This document shows positions 42,969 to 51,590 of a stretch of 64,000 nucleotides of DNA, in pieces. The position numbers were made by a program, and so were the translations under genes. The notes below the pieces were generated by a model, which saw only the letters and a list, made by a program, of their open reading frames with translations, had not been told where the DNA came from and did not search any database. This stretch comes from NVTR01 sp036480115 (GTDB lineage: Bacteria; Pseudomonadota; Alphaproteobacteria; Rhodobacterales; Rhodobacteraceae), in assembly GCA_965224795.1 (NCBI GenBank), contig CBDDAE010000001.1:1364001-1428000 (forward strand), written 5' to 3'. Position 1 is the stretch's first letter; the number at the start of each line of letters is the position of its first letter.

Positions 42969-43691
42969 TTATTTGCGGAAGGCTTTGAGGGCAATCGGCA
43001 AAGCAGCAAGCGCGCTTAGCCCCAGGATTGGTAGCAAAATCTGTGGTTCAAAAATAATCCCAAGATTTGGTGTTTCACCGCGTTCAAACACCTCTCCTAA
43101 CCCAGCCCCGACAGATGTGTAGACCACGCCGCCGGGTATGATCCCCAGGAATGTCGTCACAGCAAAACGCCAAAGCCCCACACCAACCAGCGCTGGAATG
43201 ATATTGGCAACAAAGAACGGCACCGCTGGCACTAGCCGCATTAGAAACAGCACCGACCACTGGTTTTCATCAATCCCGTCCTTGATCTTTTTCACAGCGC
43301 CGTCGGATGCTTCCATCTTAGCAGCCAGTCGTTCCCCCAGCCCCCATTTGGCAGCCGAAAATATCAGCGTTGCTCCAATTGTTGCCGCCGTTACGTTAAA
43401 CAGCGCGCCGGGGAATGTGGAAAACAGAAAACCGCCGGTCAGGGTGGCAATTGTCGCGCCCGGCAGTGAAAATGCGACAATGGCGACGTAGGCCCCCATA
43501 AAGGCCAGAACCGTCGTTAGGTAATTCGCATCTCGAAACGCAATCAGCGCCTCACGGTTATCGCGCAAAGCATCAAATGAAATGTAATCGCGCAACGTAA
43601 AAAAACCGATGGTGGCCACTAGTGCAATAGCGATCATTGGTATGTAGCGGGCTAGCGTATTCTTTTGTGCCGCTTTCGGTAAATCGGTCAT
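42969..43691 (-). CDS. TVP38/TMEM64 (SNARE-associated/DedA-like) membrane protein
   Basis: 240-aa polytopic membrane protein of the TVP38/TMEM64 family. A short N-terminal cytoplasmic tail precedes TM helices at about 17-34, 56-77, 82-105, 113-130, 155-178 and 212-230. The signature GGFLFSTFPGALFNVTAATIG resembles the family's Gly-rich re-entrant motif. Members are implicated in lipid handling and membrane homeostasis. The ATG at 43691 is preceded by AGGAAAAG, which decides the start over 43706. It is followed by the flavoprotein with a 34-nt gap. Confidence 0.9.
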   Translation of the reverse strand: MTDLPKAAQKNTLARYIPMIAIALVATIGFFTLRDYISFDALRDNREALIAFRDANYLTTVLAFMGAYVAIVAFSLPGATIATLTGGFLFSTFPGALFNVTAATIGATLIFSAAKWGLGERLAAKMEASDGAVKKIKDGIDENQWSVLFLMRLVPAVPFFVANIIPALVGVGLWRFAVTTFLGIIPGGVVYTSVGAGLGEVFERGETPNLGIIFEPQILLPILGLSALAALPIALKAFRK

Positions 43692-43881
43692 TTTCTTTTC
43701 CTGCATTGTGCCACGAAGCTTCAGCTAACATGACGTCGCAACTCCGATTGAAATAGTCCGATCACGGGTCGTTGATCATTATTGAGGAATTATTGCAGTA
43801 TTAGTATATTCAGCCATGGTTCTGAAACAAAATTCAAACGAATTGCCCGGCAATTGTTGCAGAAATCACGTCAGTTGCGAA

Positions 43882-43910
43882 TTGACACGGCTGCCGTGAC
43901 GCCCTAAAGC
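43882..43910 (+). promoter_or_regulatory. Candidate sigma-70 promoter for rpmH
   Basis: Perfect TTGACA at 43882-43887, a 17-nt spacer and TAAAGC at 43905-43910, about 70 nt upstream of rpmH. The -10 is weak but acceptable for alphaproteobacteria. The rest of the roughly 290-nt gap from the TVP38 gene shows no gene. Confidence 0.5.
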
Positions 43911-43979
43911 ACGGACTTCGAATAGCAACGGCCCTCGAATCTATAGTCGATTTGGGTCTGATACGACGGAGACATAGCG

Positions 43980-44114
43980 ATGAAACGCACTTTTCAACCA
44001 TCAAACCTGGTCCGCAAGCGGCGCCACGGCTTTCGGTCGCGTATGGCAACCAAAGCTGGCAGAAATATCCTGAACGCACGCCGCGCCAAGGGCCGTAAGG
44101 TGCTAAGCGCCTAA
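43980..44114 (+). CDS. rpmH: 50S ribosomal protein L34
   Basis: 44-aa L34. The translation begins MKRTFQPSNLVRKRRHGFRS and ends KGRKVLSA, the textbook L34 sequence, very basic. It is followed 21 nt later by rnpA, the conserved order in nearly all bacteria. Confidence 0.98.
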   Translation: MKRTFQPSNLVRKRRHGFRSRMATKAGRNILNARRAKGRKVLSA

Positions 44115-44135
44115 AGCCTGCCATAAGGCATTAAT

Positions 44136-44555
44136 ATGAAACCGCCGGGGTCACCAGCAGCAGGCAACACCGCCAAGGCTGTAAGCGTGCCGCCGGCGGT
44201 TTCCGTTTGCCTGACAGTTTTGCGAAAACGTGCTGATTTCCTGTTGGTCGCCAAAGCAGGCCGACGTTCTGCCAAGGGATTTATACTTCAGGCACGACAC
44301 CGTGACGCAGAACAATCCCAACCTGAGATTCGCGTTGGCTATACCTGTTCCAAAAAAGTCGGAAATGCAGTTGCCAGAAACCGTGCTAAACGCCGCCTGC
44401 GAGAAATTGCCCGCGAGATCTTGCCGGAATGCGGCCAGCCGGGATGGGACTATGTTTTGATCGGCCGGGCCAACATCACCGCCACATTGCCTATGGTTGA
44501 TATGCGCAAAGACTTGAAAGCGGTTTTAACGACAATACATCAGAACCACCCATGA
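44136..44555 (+). CDS. rnpA: Ribonuclease P protein component
   Basis: 139-aa RnpA, which helps the RNase P RNA mature tRNA 5' ends. The conserved RNR-type motif appears as KKVGNAVARNRAKRRLREIARE, preceded by RVGYTCS. The N-terminal 20 residues (KPPGSPAAGN) are an unconserved extension; an internal start is possible. It overlaps yidD by 4 nt. Confidence 0.95.
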   Translation: MKPPGSPAAGNTAKAVSVPPAVSVCLTVLRKRADFLLVAKAGRRSAKGFILQARHRDAEQSQPEIRVGYTCSKKVGNAVARNRAKRRLREIAREILPECGQPGWDYVLIGRANITATLPMVDMRKDLKAVLTTIHQNHP

Positions 44556-44791
44556 CCTTGCTAGCCAAAATTATTGCCCTTCCTGTGCAGGCCTATCGCC
44601 TGGTGTTTTCGCCAATGGTTGGGAAAAGCTGCCGCTATCAACCCACCTGTTCGGCCTATGCTTTAGAAGCACTGGAAAAACACGGAGCGATCAAAGGGTT
44701 GTACCTTTCGGTACGTCGTATTGGGCGCTGCCATCCACTGGGCAGTAGCGGCTATGATCCAGTGCCGGAATCCCGACCAAACCAAAAGTAA
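44552..44791 (+). CDS. yidD: Membrane protein insertion efficiency factor YidD
   Basis: 79-aa YidD, a small membrane-associated protein that helps Sec/YidC insertion. It has an amphipathic N-terminal helix (LLAKIIALPVQAYRLVFSPM), then the conserved GKSCRYQPTCSAYALEALEKHG and GRCHPLGSSGYDPVP, with three Cys residues typical of the family. It overlaps rnpA by 4 nt. Confidence 0.96.
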   Translation: MTLLAKIIALPVQAYRLVFSPMVGKSCRYQPTCSAYALEALEKHGAIKGLYLSVRRIGRCHPLGSSGYDPVPESRPNQK

Positions 44792-44923
44792 CAGCCAGGC
44801 TTCAACAGCAATTGTAGCAAATTATAACAAAATTTCCGGCTTCGATTAACTCTGAGAATATCCAACTAACGGTACCCTTGATTGGCAAGCGAGTTTTTCG
44901 CAAATGTCACCAAAGGCTGTAGT

Positions 44924-46471
44924 ATGTTACCTGGTAATTTTTCCAAATACCGAAACCTCCGCAAACAGTTTCGCGCCGTATTACTGGGACCCCAGTTATT
45001 TGCATTTCTACCAGCGCTTACATTGGGTGGGTTTTGGTTCGGAGGCGAAGGAATGTTGCTTTTCTTAGCTCTGGTTTTCCCAGCTGTATTCGCGATTTCC
45101 GGCATGTTTTCCGGCACCGGACCTGCATGGGCCCAACCAAGGGACGGGGAAACCGAACTGCTGATGCGCGGCGCCGCTGAAAAGGCAATAAACAATATAT
45201 TAGCCGCCGAAATGAATACCGGCAAAACAACAGCTGCGATTCTTTTGTCTGTGGACGGATTTTCTAAATTGGAAGAACAGTATGGTTCCAAAGCCGCGGC
45301 TTTTATTATGAAGCAAACCGCGGAAAGGCTTGTTTCGGTGCTAAGAGGCGACGACCTTGTCGTTCGCATGAATGGTCCAAGATTTGCTGTCGCACTTGGC
45401 CCGGTGCGACGCGCGGACCTTGAAACCCTAATCCAGCTTAGTGCCCGTTTACAGGCCACTATTGCAGAACCCTATTCAATTGACGCCACAAAAATTTACA
45501 TATCCATTTCGGTTGGTTTTTGCGTAGCAAATCGCGCACCGGTGCGTTCTGGTGCTGCAATGCTAGAGGCGGCCCAATCCGCACTTGAAACCGCCAGGGC
45601 GAATGGAAACGGATCAATACGTGCTTATACCCAGCACCCGGACAGCCCAGCCAGCAAACGAAATTTTGGCAGTCAGGACATTGCTGAAGCCCTCGAGAAT
45701 GGGCAAATACATCCATGGTTTCAACCACAGGTTTCGACAAATACCGGCCAGATAACTGGCTTTGAAGCCCTGGCGCGCTGGCACCACCCAACCCTTGGGG
45801 TTATTCCCCCAGCTGATTTTTTACCAACGTTGCAGGAAATGGAACTGTTAGAACGCCTGTGCGAAGTTGTTCTTTCCAAATCACTGGCCTCCCTAAGACA
45901 TTGGGACAAGGCTGGATTTTCGATCCCAAGTGTTTCGGTAAACTTTTCCAGCCAAGAATTGTCAAATCCAAAATTGGTTGAGCGCCTGAAATGGGAACTG
46001 GACCGTTTCGATTTGGCCCCACATCGCCTGTGTGTAGAAATTCTTGAAGATGTCATCGCCATCTCAAAGAACGACGTAATAATCCGAAACATCCAGCAAG
46101 TTGCCGAATTAGGGTGCCGTATTGATTTGGATGATTTTGGAACAGGTCATGCATCCATCGCCAATATCAGGCGATTTTCCGTCACTCGCATCAAGATTGA
46201 TCGTTCATTTGTAACCATGGTAGATCGCGACCGAGACCAACAAAACATGGTGGCCGCGATACTAACCATGGCCGAACGTTTGGGTATCGATACTTTGGCA
46301 GAGGGCGTCGAAACGATAGGAGAGCATACTATATTGGCACAATTAGGCTGTGGCCATGTACAGGGATTTAGTGTGGCTAGGCCCATGCCCTTTGAAGACA
46401 CTGAAAAATGGATAATCCAACACCGCGAAAAGTTGCCCACAACACCAGATCTGGGCCAAAAGACAGGCTGA
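44924..46471 (+). CDS. Degenerate GGDEF-EAL protein, probable c-di-GMP phosphodiesterase
   Basis: 515-aa membrane protein inserted between yidD and yidC. Two TM segments (about 22-39 and 44-62) precede a GGDEF-fold domain (about 95-240) whose signature is NGPRF at 150-154, so it cannot be an active diguanylate cyclase; it may bind GTP or act as a sensor. The EAL domain (about 255-510) looks complete: FEALARW with Glu281, NFSSQELSNP, EILEDV, DDFGTGHASI, KIDRSFV and LAEGVET. The start at 44924 (AAAGG upstream) is preferred to the TTG at 44882. Phosphodiesterase activity is inferred from the motifs. Confidence 0.88.
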   Translation: MLPGNFSKYRNLRKQFRAVLLGPQLFAFLPALTLGGFWFGGEGMLLFLALVFPAVFAISGMFSGTGPAWAQPRDGETELLMRGAAEKAINNILAAEMNTGKTTAAILLSVDGFSKLEEQYGSKAAAFIMKQTAERLVSVLRGDDLVVRMNGPRFAVALGPVRRADLETLIQLSARLQATIAEPYSIDATKIYISISVGFCVANRAPVRSGAAMLEAAQSALETARANGNGSIRAYTQHPDSPASKRNFGSQDIAEALENGQIHPWFQPQVSTNTGQITGFEALARWHHPTLGVIPPADFLPTLQEMELLERLCEVVLSKSLASLRHWDKAGFSIPSVSVNFSSQELSNPKLVERLKWELDRFDLAPHRLCVEILEDVIAISKNDVIIRNIQQVAELGCRIDLDDFGTGHASIANIRRFSVTRIKIDRSFVTMVDRDRDQQNMVAAILTMAERLGIDTLAEGVETIGEHTILAQLGCGHVQGFSVARPMPFEDTEKWIIQHREKLPTTPDLGQKTG

Positions 46472-46473
46472 CC

Positions 46474-46587
46474 ATGCTGTTTTGTGTTCTAATTGCCCTT
46501 GACCTTTTCGCCCTTGGCCTGTTGAACAACCTGACCCTAAAACGGACAGGTGGATTCCCCAAATGGACGATCAAAACAAGAATTTAA
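46474..46587 (+). CDS. Possible 37-aa membrane peptide ORF overlapping yidC start
   Basis: Short ORF (MLFCVLIALDLFALGLLNN...) with one hydrophobic segment, starting 2 nt after the EAL stop and overlapping the yidC start by 25 nt in another frame. It could be a leader peptide or chance. No ribosome site stands out. Confidence 0.25.
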   Translation: MLFCVLIALDLFALGLLNNLTLKRTGGFPKWTIKTRI

Positions 46588-48362
46588 TACTTGCCACTGT
46601 TCTAAGTGTGCTCGTGATCCTTGTTTGGTTTGTATTGTTCCCACCAGAGCAACCTGTCACTGATCCGAATGCCCCTACGCATGCCACAGATACAGTGCCT
46701 GCGGCCCAAGCTACGGAAACGACTGAAGCGACAACAACGCCTACAGAACAAACGCCAATTGCCTCGGCCCCGCGTATCAAAATTGAAACAGCCCGCCTGT
46801 CCGGCAGTATTTCATTGGCCGGCGGTCGGATTGATGACCTGTCGCTAAGCGCTTACAAAGATACTTTGGAAGCCAGCAGTGAAAACGTAACGCTGTTAAA
46901 ACCTGTAGGACAACCCGAAGCCTATTATGCGCTTTTTGGTTGGGCGCAGGGTGTAGACCAGAACGCCGAAGATGTTCCTGGATCGAACACAGTTTGGTCA
47001 CTGGTAAATGGCACCACTTTAACCCAAGCGTCGCCAATTCAGCTGCAATGGGACAATGGCAGTGGCCTGATTTTCCGCCGCACCATTGCTATCGATTCAA
47101 ACTATTTGTTCACCGTTACTCAGGAAGTTGAAAACAAAACCGATACAACTGTTCGTATGGCCCCATATGCAGAGCTGGTACGTCAGGGAGAACCCACAAA
47201 CCAAAAGGGGTTCTTCATCATTCACGAGGGAGCCATTCGCCAGACCGGCGAAGAGATGAATGAATTTGATTACGGTGATCTACGCGGTTTTGACCCTGAC
47301 GAACGTTGGGGGGCAAATGCTGATGTTGCAAATGTCAGCCAAAACGGTTGGATCGGCTTTACCGATCACTACTGGATGACAACTTTGATCCCCGCGGCAG
47401 GCCAGCCGTTTACATCAGTCCTAAAATACGGCGCTAACAACGACGTTTATCGCGCCATCGCCCGTCTGGAAACACAAACAGTTTCACCGGGGCAAACAGT
47501 ATCTTTAGCAACCCAACTATTTGCAGGCGCGAAAGAATGGGAAACGATCCGCAACTATGAGAGCGAAAACGGGATTTACAGGTTCATTGATTCCATTGAC
47601 TGGGGCTGGTTCTTTTTCCTGACCAAACCGATTTTCGCCGTCCTGCATTGGCTGAACGGCATCATTGGCAACATGGGCTGGTCAATCATCGGTTTGACGC
47701 TGGTGATCAAAGCGGTCCTGTTCCCATTAGCGTATAAATCCTATGTTTCGATGGCCAAAATGAAAGAGCTTCAGCCTGAAATGGAAAAGCTTAAGGAAAA
47801 GGCCGGTGAAGACAAACAAATGATGCAAAAAGGCATGATGGAACTTTATAAAACCAATAAAGTTAATCCCGCCTCTGGTTGTTTGCCGATCCTGTTGCAA
47901 ATCCCGATTTTCTTTTCACTCTACAAAGTGATTTTTGTAACCCTGGAACTGCGCCACGCGCCGTGGATCGGCTGGATCCAGGATCTTTCCGCCCCTGATC
48001 CGTCGTCAATCCTGAACCTGTTTGGGCTGCTGCCTTACAATACCCCCGACCCAAATTCGTTCCTATTTATCTTGTCCCTTGGGGTGCTGCCAATCATCCT
48101 TGGCATTTCTATGTGGTTACAGCAAAAGCTGAATCCCACGCCCACCGACCCAACACAACAGATGATTTTCGCCTGGATGCCCTGGGTGTTTATGTTCATG
48201 CTAGGCCGCTTTGCCAGTGGTCTTGTGCTTTACTGGATTGCCAACAACACCATCACCTTTACCCAGCAGTATCTGATTATGCGCAGCCACGGGGCCAAAC
48301 CTGATGTGTTTGGTAATATTAGAAAGAGCTTTAAGCGAAAGACAAAGTCCGAGGGTGAATAG
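46563..48362 (+). CDS. yidC: Membrane protein insertase YidC
   Basis: 599-aa YidC of the Gram-negative type. TM1 is at about 8-24, a large periplasmic domain at about 70-350, and the C-terminal insertase core (from about 355) carries WGWFFFLTKPIFAVLHWLNG, the conserved KMKELQPEMEKLKEK coiled coil, NPASGCLPILLQIPIFFSLYK, and late helices up to LVLYWIANNTITFTQQYLIM. It inserts inner-membrane proteins alone or with SecYEG. The stop (TAG) shares one base with the GTG of the MOSC gene. Confidence 0.97.
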   Translation: MDDQNKNLILATVLSVLVILVWFVLFPPEQPVTDPNAPTHATDTVPAAQATETTEATTTPTEQTPIASAPRIKIETARLSGSISLAGGRIDDLSLSAYKDTLEASSENVTLLKPVGQPEAYYALFGWAQGVDQNAEDVPGSNTVWSLVNGTTLTQASPIQLQWDNGSGLIFRRTIAIDSNYLFTVTQEVENKTDTTVRMAPYAELVRQGEPTNQKGFFIIHEGAIRQTGEEMNEFDYGDLRGFDPDERWGANADVANVSQNGWIGFTDHYWMTTLIPAAGQPFTSVLKYGANNDVYRAIARLETQTVSPGQTVSLATQLFAGAKEWETIRNYESENGIYRFIDSIDWGWFFFLTKPIFAVLHWLNGIIGNMGWSIIGLTLVIKAVLFPLAYKSYVSMAKMKELQPEMEKLKEKAGEDKQMMQKGMMELYKTNKVNPASGCLPILLQIPIFFSLYKVIFVTLELRHAPWIGWIQDLSAPDPSSILNLFGLLPYNTPDPNSFLFILSLGVLPIILGISMWLQQKLNPTPTDPTQQMIFAWMPWVFMFMLGRFASGLVLYWIANNTITFTQQYLIMRSHGAKPDVFGNIRKSFKRKTKSEGE

Positions 48363-49117
48363 TGGCCTTCCTATCGCAAATATGGCGCCACCCGGTTAAG
48401 GCCCATGGTCGGGAAGAGTTAACCCACATTAAACTTAGTGAGGGCGCAACTATGCCCTGGGACCGCCGCTGGGCAGTGGCCCATGAGATGTCTAAGTTCG
48501 ACACTAACGCACCCAGCTGGCAACCCTGTGGTAATTTTTCGCGCGCTGCCAAGGCACCACAATTACAAGCGATCACCGCCAGTGTAGATTTACCAAACCA
48601 GACAGTAACATTTAGCCATCCTGACTTGAAAAAATTGACTATTGATCCTGATTGCGAAGCTGACAGCGGCTCTTTCATTCAATGGGTGATGCCGATTAGC
48701 CCGCCGGACCGTGCACTGCCAGCACGTCTTGTCAGAGCCCCAAAACGCGGCATGACGGATACCGACTATCCATCCATATCAATTATCAACATGACCAGCC
48801 ATGCAGCCGTGGCACAGCATCTGGGACAGGAAATTTCGAACTTGCGTTGGCGCGGAAACCTGATTGTAGGCGCAATGGAACCGTGGGCAGAACTGGACTG
48901 GGTCGGAAAAAGTATACGGGTCGGTCAGGCAGAGCTGAAAGTGCGCGAGCCAATAACCCGGTGCATGGCACCCGCTGCAAATACCAAAACCGGTGAACGT
49001 GACGCGGATATACTTGGTAGTCTTAGATCTGGCTTTGGCCATCAACTGATGGGTGTTTACGCCGAGGTTATTAAAACTGGTGACATCCGCCAAGGCGACC
49101 CGGTAGAGTTACTTTGA
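48362..49117 (+). CDS. MOSC domain-containing protein
   Basis: 251-aa protein with an N-terminal MOSC-N beta-barrel (SQIWRHPVKAHGREELTHI) and a C-terminal MOSC domain; the conserved Cys of sulfur-carrier MOSC proteins is probably in TRCMAPAANT. MOSC proteins act in sulfur transfer, often for molybdenum cofactor enzymes. It starts at GTG 48362, sharing one base with the yidC stop, and ends 1 nt before yihA, all one operon. Confidence 0.85.
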   Translation: MAFLSQIWRHPVKAHGREELTHIKLSEGATMPWDRRWAVAHEMSKFDTNAPSWQPCGNFSRAAKAPQLQAITASVDLPNQTVTFSHPDLKKLTIDPDCEADSGSFIQWVMPISPPDRALPARLVRAPKRGMTDTDYPSISIINMTSHAAVAQHLGQEISNLRWRGNLIVGAMEPWAELDWVGKSIRVGQAELKVREPITRCMAPAANTKTGERDADILGSLRSGFGHQLMGVYAEVIKTGDIRQGDPVELL

Positions 49118-49118
49118 C

Positions 49119-49766
49119 ATGAAGCTAAAGTTCCCCGAAACCGAAATGTCAGAACAAGCCATTGAGCACGGTCGTCTGTTGTTTGCCCGCGGCACCGAAT
49201 TCTTGAAAGGCGTGGTTGCCATGGATGGGCTGCCGCCTGCGGACCGGATTGAGGTGTGCTTCGCCGGGCGATCCAATGTGGGTAAATCCAGCCTTATCAA
49301 CGCCTTAACAGGGCGAAAAGGGTTGGCAAGGGCGTCAAACACCCCGGGTCGCACCCAGGAAATCAACTTTTTCCATACATCCGATGACCTGTATATTGTC
49401 GATTTGCCGGGCTATGGATACGCGAATGCCCCAATGAAGGTTGTTGAAAAATGGCAAAGACTGTTGAAAAGCTACCTGTCTGGCCGTCAAACCTTGCGCC
49501 GGACCTTTGTGCTTATTGATGCCCGCCATGGTGTCAAAAAAGTCGACGAAGAAATCATGACCCTTTTGGATAAATCCGCTGTAACCTTTCAGGCGGTGCT
49601 AACCAAAACCGACAAGATCAATACCAAAGAACGGCAAGCCACCCTGACACAGGTGCGCGCGGCATTGTCAAAGCACCCCACCGCATTTCCAGAGATCATT
49701 CTGACGTCGGCTGACAAAGGCGAAGGTATCGCCACACTTCGGGCGGTGATTACAAGTCTAGAGTAG
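49119..49766 (+). CDS. yihA: Ribosome biogenesis GTPase YihA/YsxC
   Basis: 215-aa GTPase (EngB family). G1 GRSNVGKSSLIN, G2 TPGRTQEINFF, G3 DLPGYGYA, G4 TKTDK and G5 TSADKG are all clear. It is required for 50S assembly in model organisms. It is between the MOSC gene and argB, the common roseobacter order. Confidence 0.96.
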   Translation: MKLKFPETEMSEQAIEHGRLLFARGTEFLKGVVAMDGLPPADRIEVCFAGRSNVGKSSLINALTGRKGLARASNTPGRTQEINFFHTSDDLYIVDLPGYGYANAPMKVVEKWQRLLKSYLSGRQTLRRTFVLIDARHGVKKVDEEIMTLLDKSAVTFQAVLTKTDKINTKERQATLTQVRAALSKHPTAFPEIILTSADKGEGIATLRAVITSLE

Positions 49767-49829
49767 ACCGTAACAACCCCTTGGCAGATCAGCCCGGGCA
49801 GGCTACCTACATTTGCCAGAGGTCAGTAA

Positions 49830-50693
49830 ATGAAAAAACAATCCACGATTAACCCTGATTGGATCGCCACCGCGCGAACCCTTTCCCAGGCTCTGCCCTA
49901 TTTGCAGCGCTATGACGGAGCGACGGTGGTGATTAAGCTGGGCGGCCATGCCATGGGTAGCGACGATGCCATGGAAAGTTTTGCCCGTGATATCGTGTTG
50001 ATGCAGCAGGTCGGGTTGAACCCGGTGATCGTGCATGGTGGTGGACCGATGATCAACGCGATGTTGAACAAGCTGGGCATCAAATCTGAATTTATCGGCG
50101 GAAAGCGCGTAACAGATGCGGCCACAATGGAAGTGGTCGAAATGGTGCTGTCGGGCACTGTGAACAAACGTATTGTGCAGGCAGTCAATGCCCAGGGTGG
50201 CAAAGCTATTGGGCTTTCAGGTAAAGATGCTGACCTGATGCAGTGTGAAATCATTGACGAAAATATGGGGTTTGTCGGCAATCCAACCAAGGTTAGCCCG
50301 GAATTCCTGCGTAATCTTGCAGATGCCGGAATTATCCCAATCATTGCGCCGATCGGCTTTAGTGTAAATGGTGAAACGCTTAACGTAAACGGAGACACGG
50401 CTGCCGGGGCAATCGCGGCGGCACTAAAGGCTGATCGGCTGTTGTTGTTGACCGACGTTTCCGGCGTCATGGATAGTGATGGCACTGTTCTGACTGATTT
50501 AAGCGCTGAACAAATCCGAGAACTGACCAAAAACGGCACAATCGCTGGCGGGATGATCCCAAAAACCGAAACCGCATTGCGGGCTTTAAAGGGCGGTGTA
50601 CGGGCGGCGGCGATACTGGATGGCCGGGCGCCAAACGCCTGTTTGCTGGAATTATTCACCGAACACGGCGCCGGGTCGTTGATCCGCGAGTAA
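49830..50693 (+). CDS. argB: Acetylglutamate kinase
   Basis: 287-aa N-acetylglutamate kinase, second step of arginine synthesis. Motifs: VVIKLGGHAMG, VIVHGGGPMINAML, NVNGDTAAGAIAAALKADRLLLLTDVSG and GGMIPKTETALRAL. The family is allosterically inhibited by arginine when an N-terminal helix is present; residues 1-25 here (KKQSTINPDWIATARTLSQAL) fit such a helix. Confidence 0.97.
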   Translation: MKKQSTINPDWIATARTLSQALPYLQRYDGATVVIKLGGHAMGSDDAMESFARDIVLMQQVGLNPVIVHGGGPMINAMLNKLGIKSEFIGGKRVTDAATMEVVEMVLSGTVNKRIVQAVNAQGGKAIGLSGKDADLMQCEIIDENMGFVGNPTKVSPEFLRNLADAGIIPIIAPIGFSVNGETLNVNGDTAAGAIAAALKADRLLLLTDVSGVMDSDGTVLTDLSAEQIRELTKNGTIAGGMIPKTETALRALKGGVRAAAILDGRAPNACLLELFTEHGAGSLIRE

Positions 50694-50750
50694 TTCACAG
50701 TTTCGTGGCCCGGCTTGTTGCCTTGCATTTTCAACGCTAGGTCTGACCCT

Positions 50751-51545
50751 ATGGAAAATGAAGTTACATACCGCCTTGGGTTTTTTCTGGTACTTTACCT
50801 GCTGTTTGCCGGGCTTGAAACGCTTTGGCCCAGACGCAAACGCACGCAAACCCGGGCGCGGCGCTGGTCCACCAACTGGGGCATTATCATCATTGATTCA
50901 CTGGCCCTGCGCGCCCTGGCTGTGCTGATGCCGCTATTGGCGGTAGGGGCAGCGATAGATGCCGGCCAAAATCAAATCGGCCTGTTCAATATTCTTGACT
51001 GGAACCCATGGGCAGAGGCATTTCTTGTCATCCTGATCTTTGACGTAGCGATCTGGTTTCAACATCTGATCACCCATAAAATACCGATACTTTGGCGGCT
51101 GCACCGGGTCCACCATTCTGATCGGGATATGGATGTGACCACGGCCATCCGGTTTCACCCAATTGAAATCCTGCTGTCGATGCTTTTGAAAATTGGGCTG
51201 GTATACATCCTTGGGCCTGCGGCGTGGGCTATTGTAGCATTTGAAATTATCCTGAACGGCACCGCAATGTTTAACCACGCCAATATTAAATTGTCGCCGG
51301 GGTTGGACCGTATGGTGCGAAAGGTGATGGTGACACCAGATATGCACCGTATCCACCATTCAAAGATTCGCAGTGAACACGATAGTAACTATGGGTTTTC
51401 GATCAGCCTGTGGGACAGGTTGTTTGGCACTTATATTGATAATGTTGAAGGTGGCGATGAAGCGATAACCGTCGGTTTGCAATGGCAGGACGACAAACCC
51501 GGAAAACTTAGCTGGAGCCTGTTTTTACCGTTTTTTCGCAAATAA
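50751..51545 (+). CDS. Sterol desaturase/fatty acid hydroxylase-type membrane protein
   Basis: 264-aa integral membrane di-iron protein. Four hydrophobic segments (about 10-25, 45-65, 80-100, 145-170) and His boxes: HLITH, HRVHHSDRD, HPIEI, HANIK and HRIHHS. The family hydroxylates or desaturates lipids, sterols or carotenoids. The start at 50751 (MENEVTYRLG) is used; the frame to 50715 is unconvincing. No linked substrate genes. Confidence 0.88.
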   Translation: MENEVTYRLGFFLVLYLLFAGLETLWPRRKRTQTRARRWSTNWGIIIIDSLALRALAVLMPLLAVGAAIDAGQNQIGLFNILDWNPWAEAFLVILIFDVAIWFQHLITHKIPILWRLHRVHHSDRDMDVTTAIRFHPIEILLSMLLKIGLVYILGPAAWAIVAFEIILNGTAMFNHANIKLSPGLDRMVRKVMVTPDMHRIHHSKIRSEHDSNYGFSISLWDRLFGTYIDNVEGGDEAITVGLQWQDDKPGKLSWSLFLPFFRK

Positions 51546-51590
51546 GGGTTCGGGCTTTCCCATCTGTTAGAATTGCGCCACTCTGGCCGG

